Source: Asterionellopsis glacialis
Lineage: Eukaryota > Bacillariophyta > Plagiogrammaphyceae > Rhaphoneidales > Asterionellopsidaceae
Assembly: GCA_014885115.2 (NCBI GenBank)
Contig: WKLE02001304.1
Location: forward strand, 15,441-33,851
DNA length: 18,411 bases
Reading direction: 5' to 3'
A program made the translations under genes and the position numbers. The notes beneath the pieces were generated by a model, which saw nothing but the letters and a program-made list of their open reading frames with translations, was not told where the DNA came from and ran no database searches. This document shows positions 1 to 8,376 of this stretch, one piece after another (position 1 is the first letter of the stretch; every line of letters begins with the position of its first letter).

Positions 1-2
1 TG

Positions 3-722
3 ACCGATACATTTCGGCCCTATTATCAAAACCAAGAGCCAGTTGTCTTTCGTAAAGCTGTTGCGTCGGCAAGGGCATGTCAGAACTGGAAGGACTGGGA
101 TTATCTAGAGAGTGTAGTGGACGTCAATACTATCTGCCATGTGGAAGTGGGTGGAAATTATGCCACATCAGAACGAAGCGACATTCGACTTGGTGACTAT
201 CTTGCCTATCTTCGTTTCTTTGAAGAGAAACATGGCCGAGGCTTAGAGTCTAAAGCCCCGTCGTTGTGGCCACCGAATCAAGACTTAGTTTACTTAGCTC
301 AAAATGATGTGTTTCAGGGAATGGAAGAGGACTTTACCGTGCCGGACTTCTGCTCGAATGCCACGATCGGAGAAGGGCATATTTACAACACTATGGTTTG
401 GATTGGCCCTCATGGGTGTATATCACCCATGCATTTCGACCCCTTGGACAATATTTTGATGCAATATGTAGGAGTGAAACATGTGTGGCTTTTTGCATCC
501 GACAAACACGTCTACGCAGGAACAGAAGGAAACCAGTATAATACATCTCCTATCAACCCCGAAAAGCCACTTGACTTGAATCAGTACCCTCTGTTAGCTG
601 ATGCATTTCCTGCCGTTGAATGTATATTGAGACCAGGCGACATGCTATTTATTCCAAAGAAGTGGTACCATTACGTAAGGACAGTTGAAACAAGCATCAG
701 TGTCAATGCGTGGTGGCGATGA
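3..722 (+). CDS. JmjC-domain 2-oxoglutarate oxygenase, JMJD5/KDM8-like (5' partial)
   Basis: The frame is open from base 3 to the TGA at 720-722 with no in-frame stop, so the window cuts the gene and its true start lies upstream. The 239 visible codons read like the cupin-fold JmjC catalytic domain of JMJD5/KDM8: an upstream EPVVFRKA segment, a VEVGGNYA strand, a YLAQNDVF segment, VPDFC, a WIGPHGCISPMHFDP core and a final SISVNAWWR. The Fe(II) facial triad is visible as His (432-434) and Asp (438-440) in HFD and a distal His (669-671) in WYHYV. Family members use Fe(II), 2-oxoglutarate and O2 to hydroxylate protein side chains; human JMJD5 is an arginyl hydroxylase, and its histone demethylase role is disputed. 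The protein ends right after the domain, as is normal for the family. No intron is needed in the visible part. The gene converges on the opine-dehydrogenase-like gene. Domain call is firm; exact substrate unknown. Confidence 0.93.
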   Translation, partial: TDTFRPYYQNQEPVVFRKAVASARACQNWKDWDYLESVVDVNTICHVEVGGNYATSERSDIRLGDYLAYLRFFEEKHGRGLESKAPSLWPPNQDLVYLAQNDVFQGMEEDFTVPDFCSNATIGEGHIYNTMVWIGPHGCISPMHFDPLDNILMQYVGVKHVWLFASDKHVYAGTEGNQYNTSPINPEKPLDLNQYPLLADAFPAVECILRPGDMLFIPKKWYHYVRTVETSISVNAWWR

Positions 723-1711
723 TTTTGGGAGGATTTACCTGAATCAAATATTGTTCTACCAGTTGTCATTTTTCGCTGTTCACTAAAATATGGTTTAGAG
801 ATAGCTCTACTGAGACAAGTCCGCATCTTTTACTTGCTGCTTTGTTGTAATAACACTTCAAGCTTGATTTTAGGATTTAGTTAGTCTTCGGTTTGGTGAA
901 GGACACAAGATGACATAGTAGTTATAGAGAAAGTAATCTATTCAATGGCTTAAAGTCCAAAGAAAGAACGAAGCATATGACTGTATGACTGTTTTCAGCA
1001 GGTAGAGTAAAGTGGACTGAAATTTTTGGAAATATATATGTTTCTGCTTTTTAGAACATTATTTTTTACATGATGGAGCGTTGAAGAGAATCCACCCAAA
1101 CAAACCAAAACACTTTGTAAATCTAGACCGTATTCATTCAGATTACATCCAAGCTTGTTAATAAAACTACGCGCTTTAAAAATTACTTTCATGCATAGGT
1201 CCTGGAATCTAAATTTTGGGATTTCGTTTTTTATCTTGCCAATCTTGTATTCCCCTGATATCGTCGTTGCTGTTCTCTGAATTACAAATATCAGAAAGAA
1301 AAATTGGATGTTCACAAAAAAATACATCTTACCTTTACAGTCGCTTGAATGGTTTAGATGAGTTGTAAATTTCCATAGAAATTCTTATATAATTTGGGTA
1401 GTGCTTGATTCTAAACATTTTAAAAAATATTCATAAATGCAGATATGGGATGTCGGGCACATATGTCCAGCAAACTAAATAGATAATGGTATGTTTCTTT
1501 TTAAAGCCGGATGGAATGAAGATTAGATACCACCAGTATCCTTGATACTATTCTTAAAGCACGTTCTAATGCTGTATTCAGCTTCCTCAAGTAGCAAACA
1601 ACAACTTTACCTTCGGCCAATCTCTTCTTGACTTTATCATTTCTAAAATCTGGCAGGTCTCTTACTAGATTACAAGACCGAAAATTTTCGATAAAACAAC
1701 GACCAACAATA
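723..1711. other. Convergent intergenic region, no gene seen
   Basis: This AT-rich stretch of about 990 bp lies between two convergent stop codons and should hold the 3' UTRs and polyadenylation sites of both flanking genes. The longest reading frame (995-1327, minus) is a low-complexity, Phe/Ile/Lys-rich sequence with no recognisable motif. I see nothing else supportable. Confidence 0.6.
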
Positions 1712-3169
1712 TTAGATTTCAGTGGCCTTCTCCTTACTACGCGTTAGGAGCCCTGTTTGTCCCGCCTTTCTAATATCCTCGATACCAAAATCCTCGAGAT
1801 TTAAAGCATTTAATAACCCATTTTCACTACCAAAGTCTTGGCCATACATGGCTGATACAATTTGAATTCCTGCTTCATGTAGTGTAGCCGGACGTCCAGT
1901 CAAGTTTCCTAATGCGACAATTAGAGTAAGTCCAAAAGGTACATCCTCCGTAACATATCGCGAATCAGGTCTATCTGGACCATTAACATCATTACCCTTG
2001 GCTACCATAGCTTGATTCATTTCTGATACGGAAGATATTGGAACATGAAAGCTAAGTTGAAAATGTTCATAAATTGTGCGGACCTTCAGTCCAAGAACAT
2101 CGGCAATATCCAATCGTTCTCGATCTAAAGCTTCTAGTAACCGTCCAATGTTGGGTGTCAGATTAAGACCCTGCGACCATTGTTCACCACGTTCCATACG
2201 AGACATATTCCCCAATGCGATACCAAGGTGATTCTGTGCATTTAGATTAGACAATGAAATTGCCAAAAGTCCATCACGCAATTTAAAACGATCACCGAAT
2301 AAGTTTTGACACATTTCTAACCCTACATTTGTTTGGGTGTCAGGAACAGTACACATGTCCACTAGTGTCCGTACTGTACAGACTTGGACAGATGTACCAG
2401 ATGTTTTCCGTGCTGTTGCGACAGTTGTGCCCCAAGCTACAATAGGCACCGTAATTCCCCGCACGGATAACAATTGTGTCAAGTATACAGCCCCAAGTGA
2501 TGAGTGAGATGATATAATAATGATATGGTCAGACCGTATATGCGGTGCAATAGCATCCATAACCTGAACATGCCCATTGGCAGGTAATGCCAGTACCACA
2601 ACAGAGTTTGAGTCAAGGAGTTGTTTGACATTCGATGCGACACGAGGTTGAAATTCTAATTCGATAGCACCAGCTGAAGTGAGAAGTTCAGGTGATGTTG
2701 GTTCTTTATCACCATTCGAGGGTAACAATTCAGAGGTACCTGCACCAGATGGTGACCAGAGCATAGGATCATGACCTCGGGTTGCCAATAAGGTTGCTGT
2801 AGCAAAGGCAACAGCCCCTGCACCAGCAATACCAACATTTGTCGGGGTGACTGAAATGCTGTCATGGTTGCTTTCTTCTTTCTTGACATCATCGTTCCTG
2901 TTCGATAACTTCAACTGTTTTGAGCTTCTATCACGACCGTAAATATTGTTAAGTTGCAGTTGATTATGTCTATACGATTTTTCCACCAGGGACACCCGGC
3001 GATCTGGAGACTGAGAAACTCTCCGAAATGGAGTAGAGTGACACGCCTGGTAGCCGGAGAAAGCATACGAGCGGGAAATAAGGAGATGAAAAATTAATGT
3101 TATCAAGAACACTACTCTCAGAGGAGGTTGCAGACTTATTCCAAATCGGGGCGGCGTCATGGTCGACAT
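1712..3169 (-). CDS. Opine (octopine/nopaline) dehydrogenase family protein with plastid-type leader
   Basis: The intronless frame gives 485 aa. Residues ~18-36 form a hydrophobic signal peptide ending SRSYA, followed by Phe37 and a Ser/Arg-rich, weakly acidic stretch. That A|F junction is the ASAF-type site of diatom plastid bipartite targeting sequences. From residue 112 a Rossmann NAD(P) fold begins with VGIAGAGAVAFA (GxGxxxxA pattern), then VVVLALPANGH. The C-terminal half has the helical NAD/NADP octopine/nopaline dehydrogenase domain: NLNAQNHLGIALGN with the conserved His (H314), TPNIGRLLEALDRERLDIA, and the diagnostic SRYVTEDVPFGL (403-414, with R404 and D409). Family enzymes reductively condense an amino acid with a 2-oxo acid using NAD(P)H; the substrate here is unknown. 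The His that is usually followed by Pro is followed by Leu. Two ATGs lie close together (M1 at 3169, M4 at 3160); the second has the better context (ACCATGACG), and either keeps the leader. It superficially resembles GpsA-type dehydrogenases, but SRY-TEDVPFGL favours opine dehydrogenase. Confidence 0.9.
   Translation of the reverse strand: MSTMTPPRFGISLQPPLRVVFLITLIFHLLISRSYAFSGYQACHSTPFRRVSQSPDRRVSLVEKSYRHNQLQLNNIYGRDRSSKQLKLSNRNDDVKKEESNHDSISVTPTNVGIAGAGAVAFATATLLATRGHDPMLWSPSGAGTSELLPSNGDKEPTSPELLTSAGAIELEFQPRVASNVKQLLDSNSVVVLALPANGHVQVMDAIAPHIRSDHIIIISSHSSLGAVYLTQLLSVRGITVPIVAWGTTVATARKTSGTSVQVCTVRTLVDMCTVPDTQTNVGLEMCQNLFGDRFKLRDGLLAISLSNLNAQNHLGIALGNMSRMERGEQWSQGLNLTPNIGRLLEALDRERLDIADVLGLKVRTIYEHFQLSFHVPISSVSEMNQAMVAKGNDVNGPDRPDSRYVTEDVPFGLTLIVALGNLTGRPATLHEAGIQIVSAMYGQDFGSENGLLNALNLEDFGIEDIRKAGQTGLLTRSKEKATEI
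3094..3169 (-). other. Predicted signal peptide with ASAF-like A|F plastid import site
   Basis: Residues 1-36 of the opine-dehydrogenase-like protein: a short N-region with Arg, a hydrophobic core (VVFLITLIFHLLI), then SRSYA followed by F37. In diatoms a Phe at +1 of the signal peptide cleavage site directs proteins through the four plastid membranes. The following ~60 residues are rich in Ser, Arg, Gln and Asn, as expected of a transit-peptide-like region. Prediction by eye only. Confidence 0.7.
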
Positions 3170-3353
3170 TCAAAAAATATCAATTCCTGGAACACCTTCA
3201 GCTATAAACGCTGAAACCATGAGTTGGGAGTCGACCGATGGTGATGCGACTTCTATCCTAAAATACTCGTACTGTGAGCGATGCGATTGATTCATGCATG
3301 ACATGATGGCCTTTCATCACTGCACTAGACTGTTCCACCGTCGGTTCTCGATG

Positions 3354-3741
3354 TACCAGGTACTGTATGACTCTACCATGCAGGTACCTCTAGGACAACT
3401 ACTACCTGGTAGAGGGCTAACTCTAGCTAGAGTGTACTTACAACTCCAGAGGGACTTCCATATACCTGCTAGTACATTTCCTATATACAGTAGCTAAAAT
3501 ATAGCTGACATAATACATAGGACTAAAGAAGAAGAAGGTAAGAGAGGTCGGACATACAGTGGTCCTATACCAGGTATGTCAGTGCGGTACTTTACTTGAC
3601 CCTGGTTGAGGTGATACAATACGGGTATGTAGCATCGTAAATACTTGTACTGGTGCTGCCAGGTATGGAGCTTCTCCTAATAAAGGTACCTTATTATACC
3701 TGGTACAGGTAAATGACCTTGGTAACTGACTGTACCAGGTA
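3354..3741. repeat. Cluster of five TACCAGGTA/TACCTGGTA sites
   Basis: Exact 9-mers lie at 3354-3362, 3403-3411, 3568-3576, 3697-3705 and 3733-3741, with near copies such as GCCAGGTA around 3658 and two 8/9 matches around 4004 and 4047. Both orientations occur. The site at 3733 runs directly into GGACC, forming the TACCAGGTAGGAC composite seen again elsewhere. Confidence 0.85.
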
Positions 3742-3857
3742 GGACCTAAGGACTACCTCCTCTTAGGTCCTAGTTAGTGAGACTCGTTCTTTTTTACCAA
3801 AATCGAGTTAAATAATAAGTCCCGCCCGGTAGTTAGTTAGTAATGGTCTGTTTGTCC

Positions 3858-3974
3858 TCATTACTGCAACCGAAACTCATTACCGCGATCGAAAACGCCG
3901 TACATACAATTATAAGTTGGCGCTTGTGCTCTTCGATATTACCGCAATCGAATTTCTCATTACCGAAAAAAACC
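3858..3974 (+). repeat. Degenerate TCATTACCGCRATCGAAA repeat, about four copies
   Basis: Related units start at 3858 (TCATTACTGCAACCGAAAC), 3877 (TCATTACCGCGATCGAAAAC), 3938 (ATTACCGCAATCGAATTTC) and 3957 (TCATTACCG then an A-run). The first two are head-to-tail at 19 bp; the last two are adjacent after a ~41 bp spacer. A weaker relative, TTACCAAAATCGAG, lies about 70 bp upstream. It is noncoding, and its function is unknown. Confidence 0.7.
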
Positions 3975-4898
3975 TCCTCGAATTTTTGATGTCTGCCGGA
4001 CTGACACCTGGTACGGGGGGCGGGGTCGATGGTATCATTTGTACATGACCTGGTAATTGGTAGTATCCAATAGGATGTTGTTCATTCAATCATCAGAGGA
4101 GGATAGAATATTTTATTTAACATAAAGCAATACATGGTATATTTTATTATAGTTCTTTTAATGTTTTGGGAAAATATCCCTAATGAAGTAGCAAACGTCA
4201 CAATTCGTTTTTTTGTTTATATATATCATATCCGGAAGACACCTTTTGTTTCATATCATTTCTTGCCACCAGGGCTCTGGAGTATCTGATTACTTTTTGT
4301 TCAAGGTACAAAATAAAGTCATTCTCATATTTTTCATGTCGTACCTGTACAGTCAGTTTCAAGAAAAGTAAATTTGCTTTTCTCGAAAAAATCTGTTCTG
4401 TCTCTGCCTGGCACTATGGTTTAGCGCATGTGAAGCTGGTATCCTACAGAGTGCTTTTGAAAAAACAACAAAAATAAAAAGAAAGTAGCTTGTGAAAAGT
4501 TCTCGAAACACACTTTCAAGGGCGTAGTCCTAATGCAACTAGCAACGAATATGTCGTTGATCTAGAGGTCCTACATGTATCTGGCTTCCGACAGGGACTG
4601 AGGACTACAGGATGTTCAACCCAAGACCTCTAGTCTAAAGATGGAGGGAAGCAATCCTGGCGTCTCTTGTTAAGGTAAAATTAATTATTAATGCTGTTTC
4701 CTTCTAAGGGGAGGTTATACGCGTAGTCACACATAAAAGTAGTAACCCTCTAGAGGAAATTAGATTGATATATTTGTTGAATGAAATAGCTGTCTATGCG
4801 CATGGCGCACTACGAAGAAAGATGCAAAATCTGATGGTAAATATGTTTTACCATGATGAGCAGATGTACTCGTCCCAGTACCACATTCGAAAGGGTGC

Positions 4899-4907
4899 TA
4901 CCAGGTA
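4899..4907 (+). repeat. Isolated TACCAGGTA site
   Basis: Exact 9-mer followed by GGG, close to the TACCAGGTAGGA composite. It lies 30 bp upstream of the tandem duplication at 4937. Confidence 0.8.
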
Positions 4908-4936
4908 GGGTTATTTGAGTCTTAGAATTATTTCAA

Positions 4937-4996
4937 GAGAGAGGCTGTACATTGTACATTTGTTTCGAGAGAGGCTGTACATTGTGCATGTTTCTG
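4937..4996 (+). repeat. 30-bp tandem duplication
   Basis: Two head-to-tail units (4937-4966 and 4967-4996) share GAGAGAGGCTGTACATTGT exactly, then diverge by single substitutions. The unit is not a coding repeat. Confidence 0.85.
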
Positions 4997-5376
4997 TGCC
5001 TTATCTCTAGCACTTTTGTAAAGCCCCGCCCAGCAATTCTTCAACAGAAATCATCAGCTAAGGCTAAGTTATTTTTTGTAGAACATTTTTTAATCGTACA
5101 ATATTTTAGTCACTTCTCCTACTTTTGAACACTGTCTGTAGTTTAACAGTTTTCAATATTTTCAAAAAGTATGACTGGAAAGCGAATCGGAAAAAATGCT
5201 CTGGAGATCCTGATACCAGTACAAGTACGGTACCTGTCATGGAGCTCTATTAATCCTAGAAAAAGTAAAGATTTTAAACGAATAGGAGTGGGGTCTTCGT
5301 TTTCTGAAAAGAAAAAAGATGTTCCTTGCACTTGAACAGTGGGTCTATTTTAGGATTAGATTGCTCGAAGAATGTT

Positions 5377-5416
5377 CGAATTCAATCAAGAAAATACGAA
5401 TTCAATCAAGAAAATA
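5377..5416 (+). repeat. Perfect 20-bp tandem duplication
   Basis: The unit CGAATTCAATCAAGAAAATA is present twice with no mismatch (5377-5396, 5397-5416). Perfect identity in otherwise unconserved DNA suggests a recent slippage or duplication event. Confidence 0.95.
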
Positions 5417-5561
5417 CACCAATATTTCTTTATGAAGGACATCTATTGTATAACATGAAAACAAGCAAGTTGTCAAAGCCAGTAAAGAATTCGAAGGACG
5501 GAATGACTCCGCCAAGGAGGGGGTGATCCAGCACACCATTTAAGACTTTCAGAACCACGAG

Positions 5562-5570
5562 TACCTGGTA
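5562..5570 (-). repeat. Isolated TACCTGGTA site with GGACT flank
   Basis: Exact 9-mer followed by GGACT, so TACCTGGTAGGACT. An 8/9 copy (TACCTGGAA) lies at 5602-5610. Confidence 0.8.
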
Positions 5571-6414
5571 GGACTTTCTCATTACGGTGCCTTATGTAAA
5601 GTACCTGGAAGTCAATCGAATAGTACAGTATCGAACAATTCAAAGCGAACCACACATCACGATCGACACTATTGATTTTTTTGTTGATATTCAACCTGCT
5701 CGGTCACCGTTCTTCAGAAATCAACATCTAACAATGGATTACTTGAAGAATGCTTCTTGGTATCATCAAGTCTGACGTGGAAAAAATTTACGTCACCTAT
5801 TGCCCTCTTTATCTGTTATATAGGGTAATTAGTTGTGGCAAACTGCTCGAATAATGAGAAGACATGAAGAATTTCACATTCAACTCGTATCACTCGTGGG
5901 TCCTTAGAGGTACGAAGAATCCAGTATGAATATATCAGGACATACTTAGGAATTCTATTATTTGGTACAGTACAAGCGATGCTAATGAAATTTATTTAGT
6001 ATTACTTAACATTATGAACGACAATACTTACCTTTATACTGTAATTTAATATATATATTTTTTTAACAACAGAGTCGTACGGTCGGTACGTAGGTCCTAC
6101 CACACATCTTATAATGTGGCTGAGAACACCGACCTACCTTTGAAGTAGTAGTAAATAAGTACAGTTGTCCCAATTACCTACTAGGACGTACACTCGAAAA
6201 CCTTGAATGCGACGGGTATCAATTTGGTATTCGGTTCTGGCATGTATCAATGCCGCATGGGGTAATAAGGCTACAAAAAGCTTCTCAATCATCAGAATGC
6301 TTTTCACGGATACTTCAAAAACAGCTTTCATAATATCACTGGAATTATCTGTACACTGAGAAGGAGAACAGAACAGTGTAATAGTGATACTTATATCTTT
6401 TCCAGATAGGATAG

Positions 6415-6423
6415 TACCTGGTA
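6415..6423 (-). repeat. Isolated TACCTGGTA site
   Basis: Exact 9-mer extended to GTACCTGGTAC (6414-6424), an 11-bp inverted repeat with one central base. Confidence 0.8.
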
Positions 6424-6983
6424 CATAATTTTTTCGTACTACAGAGTGCATTCTAATAAATTTTGGTGCGTATAATACATTTTTTTTAAGAGATTAAATA
6501 GGATTTTCGTATTTAGACTCATCTAGCGGCATTCAGAACTATCAAGTATATGGCAAAAACAAGATATATATCAATATTATTTCTGTGATAAGTAATCAAA
6601 TAAAAAAGATGTCAACTCTCGACAGCCCGTCGTCCCTTGTCAGACACCAAAAGAATCCTTTCACGGTCGTTTCTTTCACTACTGATAAATTTTCGTAATA
6701 TTGTGGTAAAAAAGCGAATTGAAAGGACACAAGGAAGACCTGTAGTGATACGGCTCACGATTAGCGGGAAACGCTGCCCACACTCTATATCATTTGATTG
6801 GCCAAGAAAGATACCACGTCAGGACTATGTATTAATGAAGACGTCAATGATGCAGGAAAACCGCATTTAGGTTCTGGACCAATCACTTGTTGGTCAAACT
6901 CTGACTCACATAAGCAGGTTCATGCCATGAAATCCCTACTTAATGGATAATATAAACTCGTGGTTCTCAGTAGTTCTTGCGTG

Positions 6984-6992
6984 TACCTGGTA
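6984..6992 (-). repeat. TACCTGGTA site upstream of the HSF gene
   Basis: Exact 9-mer extended to GTACCTGGTAC (6983-6993), about 330 bp upstream of the HSF start codon, so it could lie in the promoter or 5' UTR. Confidence 0.8.
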
Positions 6993-7323
6993 CGATAATA
7001 GATCATCAGATATAAAAGTTGGACTACCAAAGTAAAGTACGCACTTTTCAGTACGAGGCAATCAGACACCTCTTTACTATCTATCTTCCGTTGGAAATTT
7101 GGTATGTAGAAATTATACCAGGGGAACTGACACCAGATGGCCGGAAGTAACTGGAGAATCCTTTTCAATGGGATGCAAAGAACGTCAACATAATTTTAGC
7201 CAATCAGAATTCTTAAAAAAATCTTGTCATCAGGTGTGCAGAGCGAAGTCCAAAAAGCTCCTCAGTCTTTTTCCCTCAAGTCCTTTCTCTTTTGCTCACA
7301 ACAAAAACAAACAGTCAAGAAAC

Positions 7324-8376
7324 ATGAATAATAACTCTATCGACCAGTGTGGTGGCTTATCCCACCTTGTTGAGGCTGCTACGGCGCTCACGAAACTTGT
7401 TGAGAATCCACCAAGACCTCCTATGACTACCACCACATTAACAGCCACAGCCGAAAAGCCCGAAGCCCATTTCGTCGTCAGTGATGATGAATGTGACACC
7501 CGCAAAAAAAAGGTGGCGAAGGCAAGCAACAGCAACAGCAACAGCAACAGCCTCAGATCATCAAGAGAAATCTTCCCACAACGTCTCATCGCAATTCTAT
7601 CTGATTCTTCATTATCAGATGTTATCTCCTGGCTTCCACACGGACGCTCATTTGTAATCATTCGTCCAGACGTCTTTGCTGAACGAGTTCTCCCAAAGCA
7701 CCTACCTTCAGAAAAGAGCAGCACAAAATACCCTTCCTTTACACGAAAACTCAACCGATGGGGTTTCCGCCAGGCCACCAGAGGTCCAGACACAGGCGCA
7801 TTCCACCACCCTCTCTTCCGCAGAGACCAACCGCACCTATGTCTTGATATGGTATGCCAAAAGTCAAGAAAGCGCTCATCCCAAGCAAAAAAGGAAGAGA
7901 AGACAAGAGCGTCTTCTCCTGCTCCATCAAGTTCATCAATCAGTACTCCCTCTGAACCACTCTCTCCTGCCTCAACAGGCAGCCCATCCCTTCCACCAAA
8001 GAAACGTAAAATGATGGCCGCAGCGCAAGCAGCCGAAAGCTGTGCGCAAACCATCACTGAAGTGCCACTTACTTCTCAACAAGGTCAAAAGAGAATGTCG
8101 ATATCAGTTGTTTCAAACAGTGGAGACGACACATCATCAGAGGCATCTTCATCCGTCAATATGCCCATTAGACCAGTGATGTTGCAAAACCCTGTGCTAA
8201 TGCGAGGTTTGACAACTCCTGCTCAAGTAACCACACCCATTTCACAGTGGGTTCCCAACGATCCAAAACTCGTTGCGGCCACCCTTAAGGCTCGCGAAGA
8301 GATGGAAAAACTCTCTGCAGCCAAGTCAATGCTTTTCAATGCATACATCAAAGCATTGAATGGACAGAAAAATTAA
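7324..8376 (+). CDS. Heat shock factor (HSF) family transcription factor
   Basis: The product is a 350-aa nuclear DNA-binding protein. The winged helix-turn-helix HSF domain spans about residues 82-178: IFPQRLIAILSD, then SDVISWLPHGRSFVI, FAERVLPKHLP, the recognition-helix motif KYPSFTRKLNRWGFR (135-149), and GAFHHPLFRRD. A low-complexity SNSNSNSNS run (68-76, from AGC-AAC codons) precedes it. After the domain come basic clusters (KSRKRSSQAKKEEK; PPKKRK) that could act as NLSs, then Ser/Pro/Thr-rich sequence, and a short C-terminal helix-like segment, LKAREEMEKLSAAKSMLFNAYIK in outline. I see no long HR-A/B heptad repeat of the kind that trimerises animal and plant HSFs. The frame is open upstream to 7099 with another ATG at 7168, but 7324 has an A at -3 after a C/A-rich 5' UTR-like run, so I take it as the start. 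HSFs are strongly expanded in diatoms; which targets this one controls cannot be told. Confidence 0.95.
   Translation: MNNNSIDQCGGLSHLVEAATALTKLVENPPRPPMTTTTLTATAEKPEAHFVVSDDECDTRKKKVAKASNSNSNSNSLRSSREIFPQRLIAILSDSSLSDVISWLPHGRSFVIIRPDVFAERVLPKHLPSEKSSTKYPSFTRKLNRWGFRQATRGPDTGAFHHPLFRRDQPHLCLDMVCQKSRKRSSQAKKEEKTRASSPAPSSSSISTPSEPLSPASTGSPSLPPKKRKMMAAAQAAESCAQTITEVPLTSQQGQKRMSISVVSNSGDDTSSEASSSVNMPIRPVMLQNPVLMRGLTTPAQVTTPISQWVPNDPKLVAATLKAREEMEKLSAAKSMLFNAYIKALNGQKN
7528..7554 (+). repeat. AGCAAC hexanucleotide repeat in the HSF gene
   Basis: In-frame AGC-AAC units, about four and a half copies, encode alternating Ser-Asn just upstream of the DNA-binding domain. This is a slippage-prone site whose length may vary between alleles without a frameshift. 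Confidence 0.9.

Larger units (their letters stand above)
3170..7323. other. 4.1 kb gene-poor, repeat-bearing intergenic region
   Basis: This region lies between the divergent opine-dehydrogenase-like and HSF genes. Every reading frame here is short (about 105 aa or less) and lacks recognisable motifs. It carries nine exact TACCWGGTA sites, a degenerate ATTACCG-ATCGAA repeat, two small tandem duplications and several A/T runs. The two ends should contain the promoters and 5' UTRs of the flanking genes. The run just upstream of 7324 (rich in CAA and AAAC) looks like a diatom 5' UTR. No transposase, integrase or reverse transcriptase motif was seen, so any mobile-element origin would be as non-autonomous or decayed DNA. 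Confidence 0.6.

Noticed and set aside
995..1327. 110-residue open frame on the minus strand between the JmjC and opine-dehydrogenase-like genes
   Set aside because: AT-driven Phe/Ile/Lys/Asn-rich composition with no motif, in a region expected to be 3' UTR.
1712..3169. Glycerol-3-phosphate dehydrogenase (GpsA) as the identity of this gene
   Set aside because: The N-terminal Rossmann fold is shared, but the C-terminal SRYVTEDVPFGL and LDRERLDIA motifs are those of the octopine/nopaline dehydrogenase family.
6134..6451. 105-residue open frame on the minus strand in the 4.1 kb gap
   Set aside because: No recognisable domain. Part of it (YVPGT) is simply the translation of a TACCTGGTA site. 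No support for a gene beyond being open.
6637..6870. 77-residue open frame upstream of the HSF gene
   Set aside because: No similarity that I can recognise and no splice or start context that supports it.
7099..7323. Possible N-terminal extension of the HSF, including an ATG at 7168
   Set aside because: The frame is open, but the extension has no conserved sequence, and the DNA just before 7324 looks like a 5' UTR with a good start context at 7324.
3170..7323. LTR retrotransposon or DNA transposon remnant
   Set aside because: No long direct or inverted terminal repeats and no reverse transcriptase, integrase, RNase H or transposase motif in any frame.
7296..8057. 253-residue open frame on the minus strand, antisense to the HSF gene
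   Set aside because: It lies over a confidently assigned HSF coding region, its sequence is Leu/Ser/Gly-rich with no motif, and its openness is explained by the codon choice of the sense gene.
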